In this document: positions 6,307 through 13,772 of the stretch, in pieces
How the letters are laid out: each line of letters begins with the position of its first letter
How positions within the stretch are numbered: the stretch's first letter is position 1
Virus record (IMG/VR): IMGVR_UViG_3300045284_000364
Coordinates: 1-26,293 of that record
Length of the DNA: 26,293 bases
From: a virus
Strand: one strand, 5' to 3'
Translations under genes and position numbers: made by a program
The notes under the pieces: model-generated
The model's input: the letters and a program-made list of their open reading frames with translations, nothing else
Databases searched by the model: none
Told to the model about the DNA's origin: nothing

Positions 6307-6327
6307 CGAGCGCGCTCGTGGTAGGAT
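6307..6327 (+). promoter_or_regulatory. CGCG palindrome plus TAGGAT -10-like element
   Basis: A perfect 12-bp palindrome CGAGCGCGCTCG (6307-6318) sits 3 bp before TAGGAT (6322-6327); TTCGCG at 6299-6304 is 17 bp upstream of the hexamer. It lies in the 65-bp gap before the glucosyltransferase gene. The palindrome followed by a T-rich run could instead be a weak terminator of the preceding genes. The same layout recurs at 15599 and 19040. Confidence 0.4.
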
Positions 6328-6360
6328 TTGGTTTTCTCGTTTCTCGAAAGGACCTCTCCC

Positions 6361-7497
6361 GTGAAGATAGCTCTGCTGCGCTTCGGCAGGGGCTTGGTCA
6401 ACGCCAAGATACCCAACGTGACGGCCGCCGAGGAGGTGGGACTCGCCCTGGACCTCAAGGCCCTCGGCCACGAGCCAGTCATATACAGCAACTGGATGAG
6501 GGGCCACGAGCGCGACGAGTGGGGAGGCATCCCGTTTGCCAGCGTGATAGACTGGATCGAGGAAGTCAACTCCTGCGACGCCATGCTGATGTTCAACTGC
6601 ACGGTGAACTTCTTCGGGGGAGCGGAGCACGAGGGCTCCTGCTACGCGCAGCGAGCCTTCTGCCAGTTCCCCGGCCCCGTGGCCATGGTGGTGACCGACC
6701 CGCTCTGCCTGAACCAGGCCTGGAAGTATGGACCGCGACTCCCCAACCACCCCTGGCTCTCTCGTTACCCCGAGACGGAGTACTTCGCCCTTCGCGGGAA
6801 GCGGACCAGCGTCATCACGAACTTCAGGGACCTGGACAAGGTGCGGGACACGTGTGCCCGGAAGGTGAGCTGGAGCTGCGTCGAGCCGTTTGACTTCTTG
6901 GACCAGGGATACCTGACGCACTTCAGGTTTACGAATCTCGACGCGGTCAGGACCGTGGACCTCGGCTACGGCGGTTCAGGTCGGACTGGCAAGCGCGAGG
7001 ACCAGCTGAGGGAGTTCTACTTCGGCCATGGATACCTCGACGTCAGGATGTGTGGCACCATCTCGCAGAAGAATTTCTCGGACATGCCTTCTCCCGGTAC
7101 TGGCGTCCCGGCCTTCATGGGCAAGACCGCAGACTACTTCGAGTACCTCGACTTCATGCGGTCTTGCTTCGCGACGGTCTTGACGTGCGACGAGTGGTAC
7201 GAGGACAACTGCGTCCCCGCCAGGCTCGTGGAAGCGGCGGTGTGCGGGACCATCCCGCTGATAGACAGGGAGTACGACTCGAAGGGGCTCTTCGTGCGCA
7301 ACGACCCCCTGCTCGAGGAGCATTGCTACGTGTCCTGCAGGAAGGACGTGTCGGACAAGATTCGCCAGCTCAGGGCCAACCCGCAGCTCGCCCAGGAGAT
7401 CAGGGACAGGCACTCCAGGATATGGGTCGGGTACCCCCGTTTTTTAGACCGTCAGGCCAAGCTCGCGGGCATACTGAGGAGGCACTTCGGATGCTGA
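6361..7497 (+). CDS. T4 beta-glucosyltransferase-like DNA glycosyltransferase (GT63)
   Basis: 378 residues from GTG 6361 (GAAAGGA upstream; an in-frame TTG at 6328 is the alternative). It is collinear with T4 beta-glucosyltransferase (351 aa), which moves glucose from UDP-glucose to 5-hydroxymethylcytosine in DNA. Matches from memory of T4 BGT: N-terminal MKIALLRFG...N..K; a Glu after the first strand (E24/25, T4 E22); VNFFGG at 82-87 (T4 INFFGG); VTD at 111-113 (T4 catalytic D100); YGGSGRTGKRE at 203-213 with R208 and R212 (T4 R191, R195); YEDN at 280-283 (T4 YNDN); RLVE at 288-291 (T4 R269 and E272); then LIDREYDSK (T4 LIDEEFDTK). All known donor-binding and catalytic positions are kept, so an active enzyme is likely. 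Acceptor base and sugar are not determined. No hydroxymethylase is in the window. Confidence 0.85.
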   Translation: MKIALLRFGRGLVNAKIPNVTAAEEVGLALDLKALGHEPVIYSNWMRGHERDEWGGIPFASVIDWIEEVNSCDAMLMFNCTVNFFGGAEHEGSCYAQRAFCQFPGPVAMVVTDPLCLNQAWKYGPRLPNHPWLSRYPETEYFALRGKRTSVITNFRDLDKVRDTCARKVSWSCVEPFDFLDQGYLTHFRFTNLDAVRTVDLGYGGSGRTGKREDQLREFYFGHGYLDVRMCGTISQKNFSDMPSPGTGVPAFMGKTADYFEYLDFMRSCFATVLTCDEWYEDNCVPARLVEAAVCGTIPLIDREYDSKGLFVRNDPLLEEHCYVSCRKDVSDKIRQLRANPQLAQEIRDRHSRIWVGYPRFLDRQAKLAGILRRHFGC

Positions 7498-7955
7498 AGA
7501 CTTTCTTGACGATCTTGCGCCACAAGAGATTTGTGTACAGGGCAGGACGCAGGCTCGGCGTCTCCAGGTGGAGGCTGCTGAAGCATGACCTGTCGAAGTT
7601 CTCTCCCAGGGAGTTCCTCGCCTATGCCCAGCAATTCGGCCCCGGGAAAGAGAGGAACCCGTCGCGCTTCGCCGCGGCTTGGCTACACCACGTGCAGCAC
7701 AACGACCACCACTGGGAGCACTGGGTGCTGCCCCAGCCCGGGAAGGAGAACGTGTCCCTGGACATGCCGGACCAGTGCATCCGCGAGATGGTCGCGGACT
7801 GGCTCGGGGCGTCGATGGCCTACGAGGGCTACTGGCCCGTCAAGGGCAAGTGGAGGTGGTACACAGAGAACTTCAAGAATATCCAGCTGTCGTCGCTGAC
7901 GCGCCTGAGGGCACAGCTGTATGTCAACCAGGCGCTGACCCCGGAGGCGAGATGA
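7491..7955 (+). CDS. DUF5662 family protein (His-rich, HD-like)
   Basis: 154 residues, ATG overlapping the glucosyltransferase stop by 7 nt. The family signature is clear: KHDLSKFSPREF at 31-42, AWLHHVQHNDHHWEHW at 63-78, and EMVADWLGA at 99-107. The many conserved His and Asp residues look like a metal site of the HD-phosphohydrolase type, but the biochemical function of DUF5662 is unknown. Cytoplasmic; no signal or membrane segment. Tight coupling to the glucosyltransferase makes a nucleotide or DNA-modification role worth considering, though the pairing could be incidental. Confidence 0.75.
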   Translation: MLKTFLTILRHKRFVYRAGRRLGVSRWRLLKHDLSKFSPREFLAYAQQFGPGKERNPSRFAAAWLHHVQHNDHHWEHWVLPQPGKENVSLDMPDQCIREMVADWLGASMAYEGYWPVKGKWRWYTENFKNIQLSSLTRLRAQLYVNQALTPEAR

Positions 7956-8149
7956 AGAAGAAATCGCGCGGTGGCAACGCCTGCTGGATAGCCACGGAGA
8001 CGCGGAGAGGCTGGAGAGTGAAGCTGTCAACCGACTATCGCGACTTCCCGCTCTCCGGGCTGCTGCTGGATAGCTGCAAGGACGTGAAGCAGCTCCGCGG
8101 CTTGTCGGTGGTGTTCGTGTACCTGGACGGGAGCGAGTACAGGCCATGA
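7952..8149 (+). CDS. Small basic hypothetical protein
   Basis: 65 residues, ATGA overlaps at both ends; GGAGGCGAG just upstream. N-terminus KKKSRGG is basic; the rest looks like a small beta-rich fold (WIATETRRGWRVKLSTDYRD; VVFVYLDGSEY). Family not recognised. The overlapping arrangement supports coding. Confidence 0.55.
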   Translation: MKKKSRGGNACWIATETRRGWRVKLSTDYRDFPLSGLLLDSCKDVKQLRGLSVVFVYLDGSEYRP

Positions 8150-8481
8150 GCCTCGATCCGATCAACGGATTTTTCGAGTTCGCTGGCTCAGCCCTACTGT
8201 GGCTGAACGTCGCCGCTCTCGTGAGAGACAAGAAGATAGCTGGAATCAAGTGGTATTCCGTGGCATTTTGGACTCTCTGGGGCTTGTTTAACTGCGCGTA
8301 TTACCCCTCTCTCAGCCAGTGGTGGAGCTTCGCGGGCGGCGTCTCCGTGGTCAGCGTGAACTGCGTGTGGCTGGCGCTCCTGTGGAAGTACTCGAGGTCC
8401 AGCCGCTCCTTGTCGTACGTCGAAGAGACAGTCCACGGCGTGGAACCCGGGCGCAGGAGATTCTTCAGGGACGACCGATAA
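8146..8481 (+). CDS. Multi-span phage membrane protein
   Basis: 111 residues, ATGA overlap with the upstream gene. Three hydrophobic segments near residues 8-25 (EFAGSALLWLNVAALV), 35-52 (KWYSVAFWTLWGLFNCAYY) and 60-82 (WWSFAGGVSVVSVNCVWLAL), with a basic C-terminal tail. The pattern MSLDPINGFFE...GIKW...F.LWG.FN..YYPSLSQW resembles small phage membrane proteins of unknown function. Holin activity is possible but no other lysis gene is adjacent. Confidence 0.65.
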   Translation: MSLDPINGFFEFAGSALLWLNVAALVRDKKIAGIKWYSVAFWTLWGLFNCAYYPSLSQWWSFAGGVSVVSVNCVWLALLWKYSRSSRSLSYVEETVHGVEPGRRRFFRDDR

Positions 8482-8493
8482 GATAGGATCATC

Positions 8494-9663
8494 ATGATAG
8501 CTTCACACGTACATGCGGCAGTTCTCGTGCTCATCCCCGCGGCGGGTCGCTGGCTCCCGTCCATGGTGACGCCGTCCGGCGAGCAGCGCAACATCACGTC
8601 CACCACGACTGGAGGGATACAAGAAGCGATTGACTACGCGTGCGAGAAGGGCTTCGATCTGTACATCTCAGGGGGAGACGAGGACACTGGGGGAGCCACG
8701 GTATATGACTGCGGGTCAACCCCGATCGTGTTCCCGCCGATGCAGGGCAAGCGCGTCGCCACCGGGGCGATCACGCTGAACTTCAGCGGGGCCATTGGCA
8801 TGGCGCCGGGGATCAGGTTCGACAGCTGCATGATGGTCGACGTCGAGTTCTCCGCGGCCCAAATTGTCTACGCGGGGGAAGGCGCGGCGATTGAGTTCAA
8901 GCCCGTCAACCAGCTGCCGCTTGACCCCTTGGCCGCCATCATAGACTCCAGGTTCTTCTTCACCACCGTGGTGAGCCCGACCGGGACGTCGCTCGTCAAG
9001 TTCAGCACCTACTCCGGGGACATAACTTCGTGCGAGTTCAACTTCGTCGAGCTCAACGGCGCGGAGACAGGCGTGCTCGTGCACCAGGGGAGCCGACCGT
9101 TCCAGTCCAACTCGCTGCGGTGCCCGCACGTCCACGGGCAGTCCGAGACGTGCGTCTCGTTGGGCGACTCGGTCGACTTTGCCGACAACGTGCGGGACAA
9201 CTCGCTGGAGGTCTTCGCGTTCCCCCCGGACGGCGTGACTGCCTTCGACGTGTATGGCAGCGAGAACAAGGTATGTGGCCACTCTCGGGCCCCAGATGGC
9301 GCCACGCCGGCCCACGGGGTGCGTTTCAGGGCACCCGCGGCCAGCAACGAGTGCGACTTCCAGCACCTCGACGGCGGGATATTGGACGAGTCTACGGCCG
9401 CCACGAACCGCGTCGAGGAGCTCGGGCCCAAATCCCACTCGACGGTGACGGTCGGAGATTCTCCCTTCGTGTACCAGAACCTCGACGCGAAGATCGAGAG
9501 AGTCACGGTGCAGGGTGGGTCCGTCACCGGCAACTTGCTCATGAGCCTGGACGGCGCGACCTACTATGACCTCGGACTCCCGGCCGGGATGTTCACGCTG
9601 TACCCAGGAGAATATTTGAAGATAGTGCACGCGGGAGCCCCGACGATGAGGAAGTTCCAATGA
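8494..9663 (+). CDS. Beta-helix receptor-binding / tailspike-like protein
   Basis: 389 residues. GIQEAIDYACEKGFDLYISG (residues about 45-65) is the opening helix and strand typical of phage right-handed beta-helix spikes. Residues 70-300 are short repetitive beta turns rich in Gly, Asp and Ser. The last 70 residues (SPFVYQNLDAKIERVTVQGG, then TYYDLGLPAGMFTLYPGEYL and APTM) match a C-terminal beta-sandwich domain common on phage receptor-binding proteins. ATG 8494 has AGGA upstream; an ATG at 8563 would remove a hydrophobic 23-residue N-terminus. It probably binds or degrades a surface glycan. Encoded in the cargo between the terminases, with the polysaccharide lyase. Confidence 0.7.
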   Translation: MIASHVHAAVLVLIPAAGRWLPSMVTPSGEQRNITSTTTGGIQEAIDYACEKGFDLYISGGDEDTGGATVYDCGSTPIVFPPMQGKRVATGAITLNFSGAIGMAPGIRFDSCMMVDVEFSAAQIVYAGEGAAIEFKPVNQLPLDPLAAIIDSRFFFTTVVSPTGTSLVKFSTYSGDITSCEFNFVELNGAETGVLVHQGSRPFQSNSLRCPHVHGQSETCVSLGDSVDFADNVRDNSLEVFAFPPDGVTAFDVYGSENKVCGHSRAPDGATPAHGVRFRAPAASNECDFQHLDGGILDESTAATNRVEELGPKSHSTVTVGDSPFVYQNLDAKIERVTVQGGSVTGNLLMSLDGATYYDLGLPAGMFTLYPGEYLKIVHAGAPTMRKFQ

Positions 9664-9854
9664 CCATCTGCTTCCACTGCGACTTCAAGGAGGCCAAGGT
9701 CCGCTACCGCGGCGCGAAGGTATGCCGGGACTGCCGTCGCGACCTCGAGTCGGGCAACTCGGCCGGGATCCACGCCCGCCGGCTGCGCGGGAAAGAAGTC
9801 CGAGACTTTTTCAGCGACCAGCCAGACCACAGACGAGGTAAGATATACACATGA
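9660..9854 (+). CDS. Small zinc-ribbon protein
   Basis: 64 residues, ATGA overlaps at both ends. Two CxxC knuckles, CFHC (4-7) and CRDC (22-25), indicate a compact zinc ribbon followed by a basic helix (HARRLRGKEVRDFFSD). Such proteins in phages are usually nucleic-acid-binding or adaptor proteins of unknown role. First of a run of five overlapping mini-genes. Confidence 0.65.
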   Translation: MTICFHCDFKEAKVRYRGAKVCRDCRRDLESGNSAGIHARRLRGKEVRDFFSDQPDHRRGKIYT

Positions 9855-10129
9855 GAGGCGCGAGAGTCAAAGAGCTGCGTGAGCAGGTGGAGCGGTTCCA
9901 CTTGCGGTTGACCAAGAACCAGTGGCGCGAACTGAAGCGGGCATGGGCTCGAGGCGAGCGAGATGTCGTCGCGGCGCTCAGAAAGATTAAACTGTCCAAG
10001 GTGCGGGACGCTGCTCCTGCTGTGGAGATTCGGCCACCCAACGGACGAGCGCGAGGCGTTCTGTCATCTCTGCGAGTACTGTCTAGTGTGGGACTCCTCG
10101 AGAGACTTTTTTCGAGAGGTAAAGGATAA
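9851..10129 (+). CDS. Small basic helical protein
   Basis: 92 residues, ATGA overlap upstream with GAGGTAAG as ribosome site. The first 57 residues are strongly helical and basic (ARVKELREQVERFHLRLTKN; RELKRAWARGERDVVAALRK). The last 35 share their DNA with the zinc-ribbon frame starting at 9963 and look less natural. The gene may therefore be shorter in function than in length, or a frameshift near 9990-10010 may have separated an original two-domain protein. Confidence 0.5.
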   Translation: MRGARVKELREQVERFHLRLTKNQWRELKRAWARGERDVVAALRKIKLSKVRDAAPAVEIRPPNGRARGVLSSLRVLSSVGLLERLFSRGKG

Positions 10130-10169
10130 TGCCGCGGCCAACGAGGCGACCAGGCCAGACGACCGTTGA
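9963..10169 (+). CDS. Small zinc-ribbon protein nested in overlapping frame
   Basis: 68 residues. CPRCG (11-15) and CHLCEYC (33-39) form a clear zinc-ribbon pair separated by LLLLWRFGHPTDEREAF, followed by LVWDSSRDFFREVK. The match to a zinc ribbon is far better than expected of a shadow frame, yet 167 of its 207 bases also encode the end of the gene at 9851. The ribosome site is weak (GAGGCGAG). Real as a domain; whether it is a separate gene or the displaced C-terminus of the 9851 gene is open. Confidence 0.55.
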   Translation: MSSRRSERLNCPRCGTLLLLWRFGHPTDEREAFCHLCEYCLVWDSSRDFFREVKDNAAANEATRPDDR

Positions 10170-10332
10170 GCTAAATCCTATCAAGGTGACCCAAGATGAG
10201 TGGGAAAGGATTTTCGGCAAGCGGGAAAGGAAAATCTGGGCCCCGGAAGGCGACCCCATTCGGGAGCGCGAGCGGGAACCTCGGGAAGACGCGGCGGCCC
10301 TCAAGGAGTACCAGCGCGGAATACTTCGTTGA
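10129..10332 (+). CDS. Small charged hypothetical protein
   Basis: 67 residues, TAATG junction with the upstream gene and GAGAGGTAAAGGA as ribosome site. Contains VTQDEWERIFGKRERK, a motif type seen in many small phage proteins of unknown function, followed by an Arg/Glu-rich helix. Overlaps the 9963 frame by 41 nt and the 10196 frame by 137 nt. Confidence 0.55.
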   Translation: MPRPTRRPGQTTVELNPIKVTQDEWERIFGKRERKIWAPEGDPIREREREPREDAAALKEYQRGILR

Positions 10333-10408
10333 GCCCGAGGACGAGCTCCTCGACGACGGCATACCGAAGTACTGCCCGGAGTGTGGGACGAAGCTGAGGG
10401 AAGACTGA
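10196..10408 (+). CDS. Small protein with C-terminal CPECG knuckle
   Basis: 70 residues from an ATG with AAGGTGA upstream. The first 40 residues are Gly/Ser/Lys-rich low complexity read across the 10129 gene; the last 30 (EYFVEPEDELLDDGIPKYCP, then ECGTKLRED) are a natural zinc-knuckle tail. The C-terminal part is surely coding; the N-terminal part is less certain, and a frameshift from the 10129 frame near 10320 would also give a sensible fusion. The stop overlaps the next ATG (TGATG). Confidence 0.5.
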   Translation: MSGKGFSASGKGKSGPRKATPFGSASGNLGKTRRPSRSTSAEYFVEPEDELLDDGIPKYCPECGTKLRED

Positions 10409-10677
10409 TGGAAGGCTGGCCAACCAACAACTTCACTATCTTGGCCAGGGACCAGCACAGGGACGTCGAGATGAAGTCGGTGGTCAAGGCGTTCACCTTC
10501 GAGAGGGCCAGGGAGAGCTTCGAGAGAGCCTATCCCCCGTCGAGGTACCCGGTGCGCGAGGTGCGGTTCACCATAGACTTCGAGCTCGACCATGTCTTCC
10601 CGGACGGCGACACGCTGCGAGAGCTGCTGGCCATGGCCGAGGAAGGCGAGATAGTTTGCACGACCGACTTGGACTAG
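10408..10677 (+). CDS. Small hypothetical protein
   Basis: 89 residues, TGATG junction. An alpha/beta mix: VVKAFTFERARESFERAYPP helix, VREVRFTIDFELDHVF strands, and an acidic C-terminal helix. No family recognised. Overlaps the large terminase start by 22 nt, so the two are translationally linked. Confidence 0.6.
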   Translation: MEGWPTNNFTILARDQHRDVEMKSVVKAFTFERARESFERAYPPSRYPVREVRFTIDFELDHVFPDGDTLRELLAMAEEGEIVCTTDLD

Positions 10678-12179
10678 AGTGGCACGAAGACGCGGGGGAG
10701 CTGAAGGCTTTCCGCGACGGTCGCGAGATAGCCTGGGCTCCCCAGACCGGAGCCCAGTACGCTTTCCTGAGCTGCCCGGTGTTCGAGGCCCTGCTCGAGG
10801 GCAACCGCGGCGGCGGCAAGTCGGACGCGTTGGTCATGGACTTCGCCCAGCACTGTGGAATAGGCTTCGGCCCCGACTGGCGAGGCATGCTCTTCCGCCA
10901 GACGTACAAGCAGCTCGAGGACATAGTCGCCAAGACCAAGAAGTGGTTCCCGAAGGTCTTCGCGGGGGTGACCTTCAACTCGACGGCCATGCACTGGGAC
11001 TGGCCCACGGGCGAGCGGCTCTACCTGTCCTACATGGAGCGTGAGCAGGACTACTGGGGCTACCACGGGCACGCGTACCCCTGGGTGGGATGGGAAGAGC
11101 TCACCACCTGGCCCACCGACAAGTGCTACAAGGTCATGATGTCATGCTGCCGATCGACGAAGGCGGGCGTCTACCTCGAGAGGGAGAACCCAGATACCGG
11201 GAAGACCGAGCTGGCGTGGGAACCCATGCCCAGGAAATACAGGTCCACGACCAACCCGTACGGCGTGGGACACAACTGGGTCAAGCTGCGCTTCGGGTTG
11301 CCGGTCCCGCGCCACAGGCTCAGTGGACAGGTGATAAACGACAAGGCTGGGGACCGCGTGGCCATACATTGCGACCTGGAGAGCAACAAGGTGCTGCTGC
11401 ACGCCGAGCCGGGCTACCTCGACAAGGTGCTGATGTCAGCGATGAACCCGTCGCAGGCCAAGGCGTGGGCCGAGGGCTCCTGGGACATCGTCGCGGGAGG
11501 CATGTTCGACGACCTGTGGCAGCCGTCGACGCACGTCGTGCCGGACCTGTCGCCGAAGTCCATACCGCACGAGTGGAGGATCAACAAGTCCTACGATCAC
11601 GGGCAGTCGCACCCTTTCAGCGTCGGCTGGTGGGCTGAGTCAAATGGAGAGCCCATAAAGGTAAGCGGCAGGACGCTCGGCGGTGTCCCCGGTGACCTGT
11701 TCAGGTTCGCCGAGTGGTACGGGTGGAACGGGCAACCCAACGAGGGCATCCGCATGACGGCGCGCGACATAGCGCAGGGGATAGTCGAGCGCGAGACCAA
11801 GATGGGCATACTCGGCCGCTGCAAGCAGGGTCCGGCAGACTCATCTATCTTCGATGACTTCGAGCCTGGCAGCTCCGTGGCTGGCGAGATGAGGGCGAAG
11901 GGAGTCCTGTGGCAGCCCGCGCAGAAGGGACCAGGCTCGAGGATCCAGGGCTGGCAAGCGATACGCGCTATGCTGAAGAACGCCGCGCAGCAGCCCAGGG
12001 AGGAAGCCGGCCTGTTCGTCTGCGAGGGATGTGAGCAGTTTATAAGGACGGTGCCGGTCCTGCCGCGCCTCGAGAAGAACCTCGACGACGTGGACTCAGA
12101 CGCCGAGGACCACGTCGGGGACGAGGTACGCTACCGCGTGCGGGAGAGGATACACGCCGCGAAGTCGAGGAGTTTCTAG
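10656..12179 (+). CDS. terL: Terminase large subunit (ATPase and nuclease)
   Basis: 507 residues. ATPase domain: Walker A GNRGGGKS at 49-56, then the FRQTYKQLEDIV segment, and Walker B with catalytic Glu at 142-148 (PWVGWEE). Nuclease domain, RNase H-like: acidic residues at D314 (SYDHG), D395 (GPADSS) and D489 (GDEVRYRV), the usual three-Asp spacing. It pumps DNA into the prohead and cuts the concatemer. The start is TTG 10656, with GAGGAAGG upstream inside the preceding gene; no ATG or GTG fits before the conserved EWHEDAGELKAF region. Isoleucine is ATA in 13 of 18 codons, quite unlike the capsid gene. Confidence 0.92.
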   Translation: MHDRLGLEWHEDAGELKAFRDGREIAWAPQTGAQYAFLSCPVFEALLEGNRGGGKSDALVMDFAQHCGIGFGPDWRGMLFRQTYKQLEDIVAKTKKWFPKVFAGVTFNSTAMHWDWPTGERLYLSYMEREQDYWGYHGHAYPWVGWEELTTWPTDKCYKVMMSCCRSTKAGVYLERENPDTGKTELAWEPMPRKYRSTTNPYGVGHNWVKLRFGLPVPRHRLSGQVINDKAGDRVAIHCDLESNKVLLHAEPGYLDKVLMSAMNPSQAKAWAEGSWDIVAGGMFDDLWQPSTHVVPDLSPKSIPHEWRINKSYDHGQSHPFSVGWWAESNGEPIKVSGRTLGGVPGDLFRFAEWYGWNGQPNEGIRMTARDIAQGIVERETKMGILGRCKQGPADSSIFDDFEPGSSVAGEMRAKGVLWQPAQKGPGSRIQGWQAIRAMLKNAAQQPREEAGLFVCEGCEQFIRTVPVLPRLEKNLDDVDSDAEDHVGDEVRYRVRERIHAAKSRSF

Positions 12180-12203
12180 CGTAATCACTGTAGCCAGCGG
12201 CGT

Positions 12204-12209
12204 TAAAAT
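12204..12209 (+). promoter_or_regulatory. Weak -10-like TAAAAT before portal gene
   Basis: TAAAAT lies in the 48-bp gap between the large terminase and portal genes, 19 bp before the ATG, with GGAGGT as ribosome site in between. No convincing -35. Listed because most other gaps in the late region also hold a TANNAT hexamer. Confidence 0.25.
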
Positions 12210-12227
12210 AGCCGGTGGAGGTCCTAA

Positions 12228-13694
12228 ATGCCAGAATCAGACCCGAGGCTAGACCCGTCGACCACGTCCAGCGAGTACGACGCGATGGTGCCCAAGTGGG
12301 ACAAGATACAGACACTGCTCGAGGGCACCGCTGCCATGCGCGCCGCCGGGAAGAAGTTCTTGCCTCGCCACGAGAAAGAGACCGAGATAAACTACCAGAA
12401 CAGGCTGCAGATGACAGTGCTGTTCAACATGACGCAGATGACGCTCGACATGTGGGTCAGCCAGCCATTCTCCGAGCCCGTGAAGGTCGCGGACGACGTT
12501 CCCGGGGAAATCAAGAAACTGCTGGATGACGTCGACCTGCAGGGCAACGACGTGACCGTGTTTTCCCGGGACCAGCTCAAGGAAGGGCTGTCCAAGGCCT
12601 ACACGCACGTGCTGGTGGAGTATCCCCAGACATACGGGGTGAATACCCTGGCAGACCAGCGCGCGGCGAATCTCCGCCCCTACTGGTGCGTCATAAAGCC
12701 GGAAAACCTGATATTCACCTCGAAGGAAGTCGTCGCGGGGGTCAAGGTCTTGACGCATGCCCGGGTGCGCGAGACGCAGACGGTGAGGGACGGCTTCGCG
12801 GAGCGCGTCGTCCATAGGATACGCGTGTTTGACAGGTATGAGAATTATGCGCCCCCGTCGTCATCCGCGTCGGGCGTAACTGGGCCCGTCGTCACGGTAT
12901 CTCTCTACGAGTGGCAAGAAGACATCAAGACCAAGAAGGGCAAGTGGGTGCAGATACAAGCTCCGACGAAGATAGACATTGACGTGATACCCATCGAGAC
13001 GTTCGAGGCTGACTGTACCAAGCCACCGATAGAGGACATCGCCGACCTGAACGTCGAGCATTGGCAGTCTAAGGCTGAGCAGCGGTCGGTCTTGACCGTG
13101 GCGCGCTTCCCCATGCTGGCCGCTTCCGGCGCGACGGATGACGAGTCCTCTGTGGGCATCGGGCCTCGCCAGTTGCTCCACACCACGGACGCGGCGGGCA
13201 AATTCTACTACGTGGAGCATTCCGGGGCGGCGATCGCGGCGGGCAGGCAAGACCTGTTGGACATAGAGGAGAAGATGGCCGGCTACGGCGCCCACTTCCT
13301 GACGAAGAAACCGGGCAACCCCACTGCCACGGCCAAGTCCATCGACTCGGCCGAGGAGACCTCGCGCCTGCAGGATGCGGTCGTGAGATTCAATGACTTC
13401 CTGGCGAGGCTGCTGGCCCTGACGGCGAAGTGGATGGGGATGGACCCCGCCGCCGCGGGCAGCGTCGTGGTCGGCACGGACTTTGGCCCGACGATAGACC
13501 AGGGAGGTCTGCAAGCCCTGGTGCAGGCGCGCCAGCTGAGGGACCTCGGGCGACAGGAGTTCTTGTCCGGGCTCCAGGAGATGGGGGTGTTGCCCAAAGA
13601 ATTTGACTTTGACCAGAATGACAGGAACTTGGAGTCGGAGAACTCGGCGTTCTCCGGGCCGCCAGTCACGGGACCGATACACAACATGGGGTGA
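12228..13694 (+). CDS. Portal protein (DUF4055 family)
   Basis: 488 residues, ATG with GGAGGT upstream, directly after the large terminase as expected. Features of DUF4055 portals: YDAMVPKWDKIQTLLEGTAA at 17-36, HEKETEINYQNRL near 48-60, GLSKAYTHVLVEYP near 120-133, and RPYWCVIKPENLI near 148-160. The C-terminal third is a long helical domain (EETSRLQDAVVRFNDFLARL). It forms the dodecameric ring at the packaging vertex that docks the terminase and later the head-tail connector. Normal length; no anomalies seen. Confidence 0.85.
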   Translation: MPESDPRLDPSTTSSEYDAMVPKWDKIQTLLEGTAAMRAAGKKFLPRHEKETEINYQNRLQMTVLFNMTQMTLDMWVSQPFSEPVKVADDVPGEIKKLLDDVDLQGNDVTVFSRDQLKEGLSKAYTHVLVEYPQTYGVNTLADQRAANLRPYWCVIKPENLIFTSKEVVAGVKVLTHARVRETQTVRDGFAERVVHRIRVFDRYENYAPPSSSASGVTGPVVTVSLYEWQEDIKTKKGKWVQIQAPTKIDIDVIPIETFEADCTKPPIEDIADLNVEHWQSKAEQRSVLTVARFPMLAASGATDDESSVGIGPRQLLHTTDAAGKFYYVEHSGAAIAAGRQDLLDIEEKMAGYGAHFLTKKPGNPTATAKSIDSAEETSRLQDAVVRFNDFLARLLALTAKWMGMDPAAAGSVVVGTDFGPTIDQGGLQALVQARQLRDLGRQEFLSGLQEMGVLPKEFDFDQNDRNLESENSAFSGPPVTGPIHNMG

Positions 13695-13699
13695 GACTC

Positions 13700-13759
13700 A
13701 TGGGACCGTTTGACGACGAAGACGACGAAGATGAAGAGGACTTCGACAATTGCATCTGA
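13700..13759 (+). CDS. Acidic 19-residue mini-ORF
   Basis: MGPFDDEDDEDEEDFDNCI: 12 of 19 residues are Asp or Glu. ATG with GGTGAG upstream, 5 bases after the portal stop and 13 before the next gene. It could be a real acidic micropeptide or a translated leader that couples portal and lipoprotein genes; the evidence is only position and composition. Confidence 0.3.
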   Translation: MGPFDDEDDEDEEDFDNCI

Positions 13760-13772
13760 GAAAGGACATGTC

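Noticed and set aside
5851-6921. Long minus-strand open frames (also at 14447-15496, 8716-9660, 21925-22956)
   Set aside because: They lie opposite well-supported + strand genes with domain matches, show no recognisable motifs or ribosome sites, and long antisense frames are expected in GC-rich sequence.
9254-9448. Extra + strand frames inside the beta-helix gene (also 9030-9569)
   Set aside because: Low-complexity Arg/Ala/Pro products in shifted frames over a well-supported beta-helix gene.
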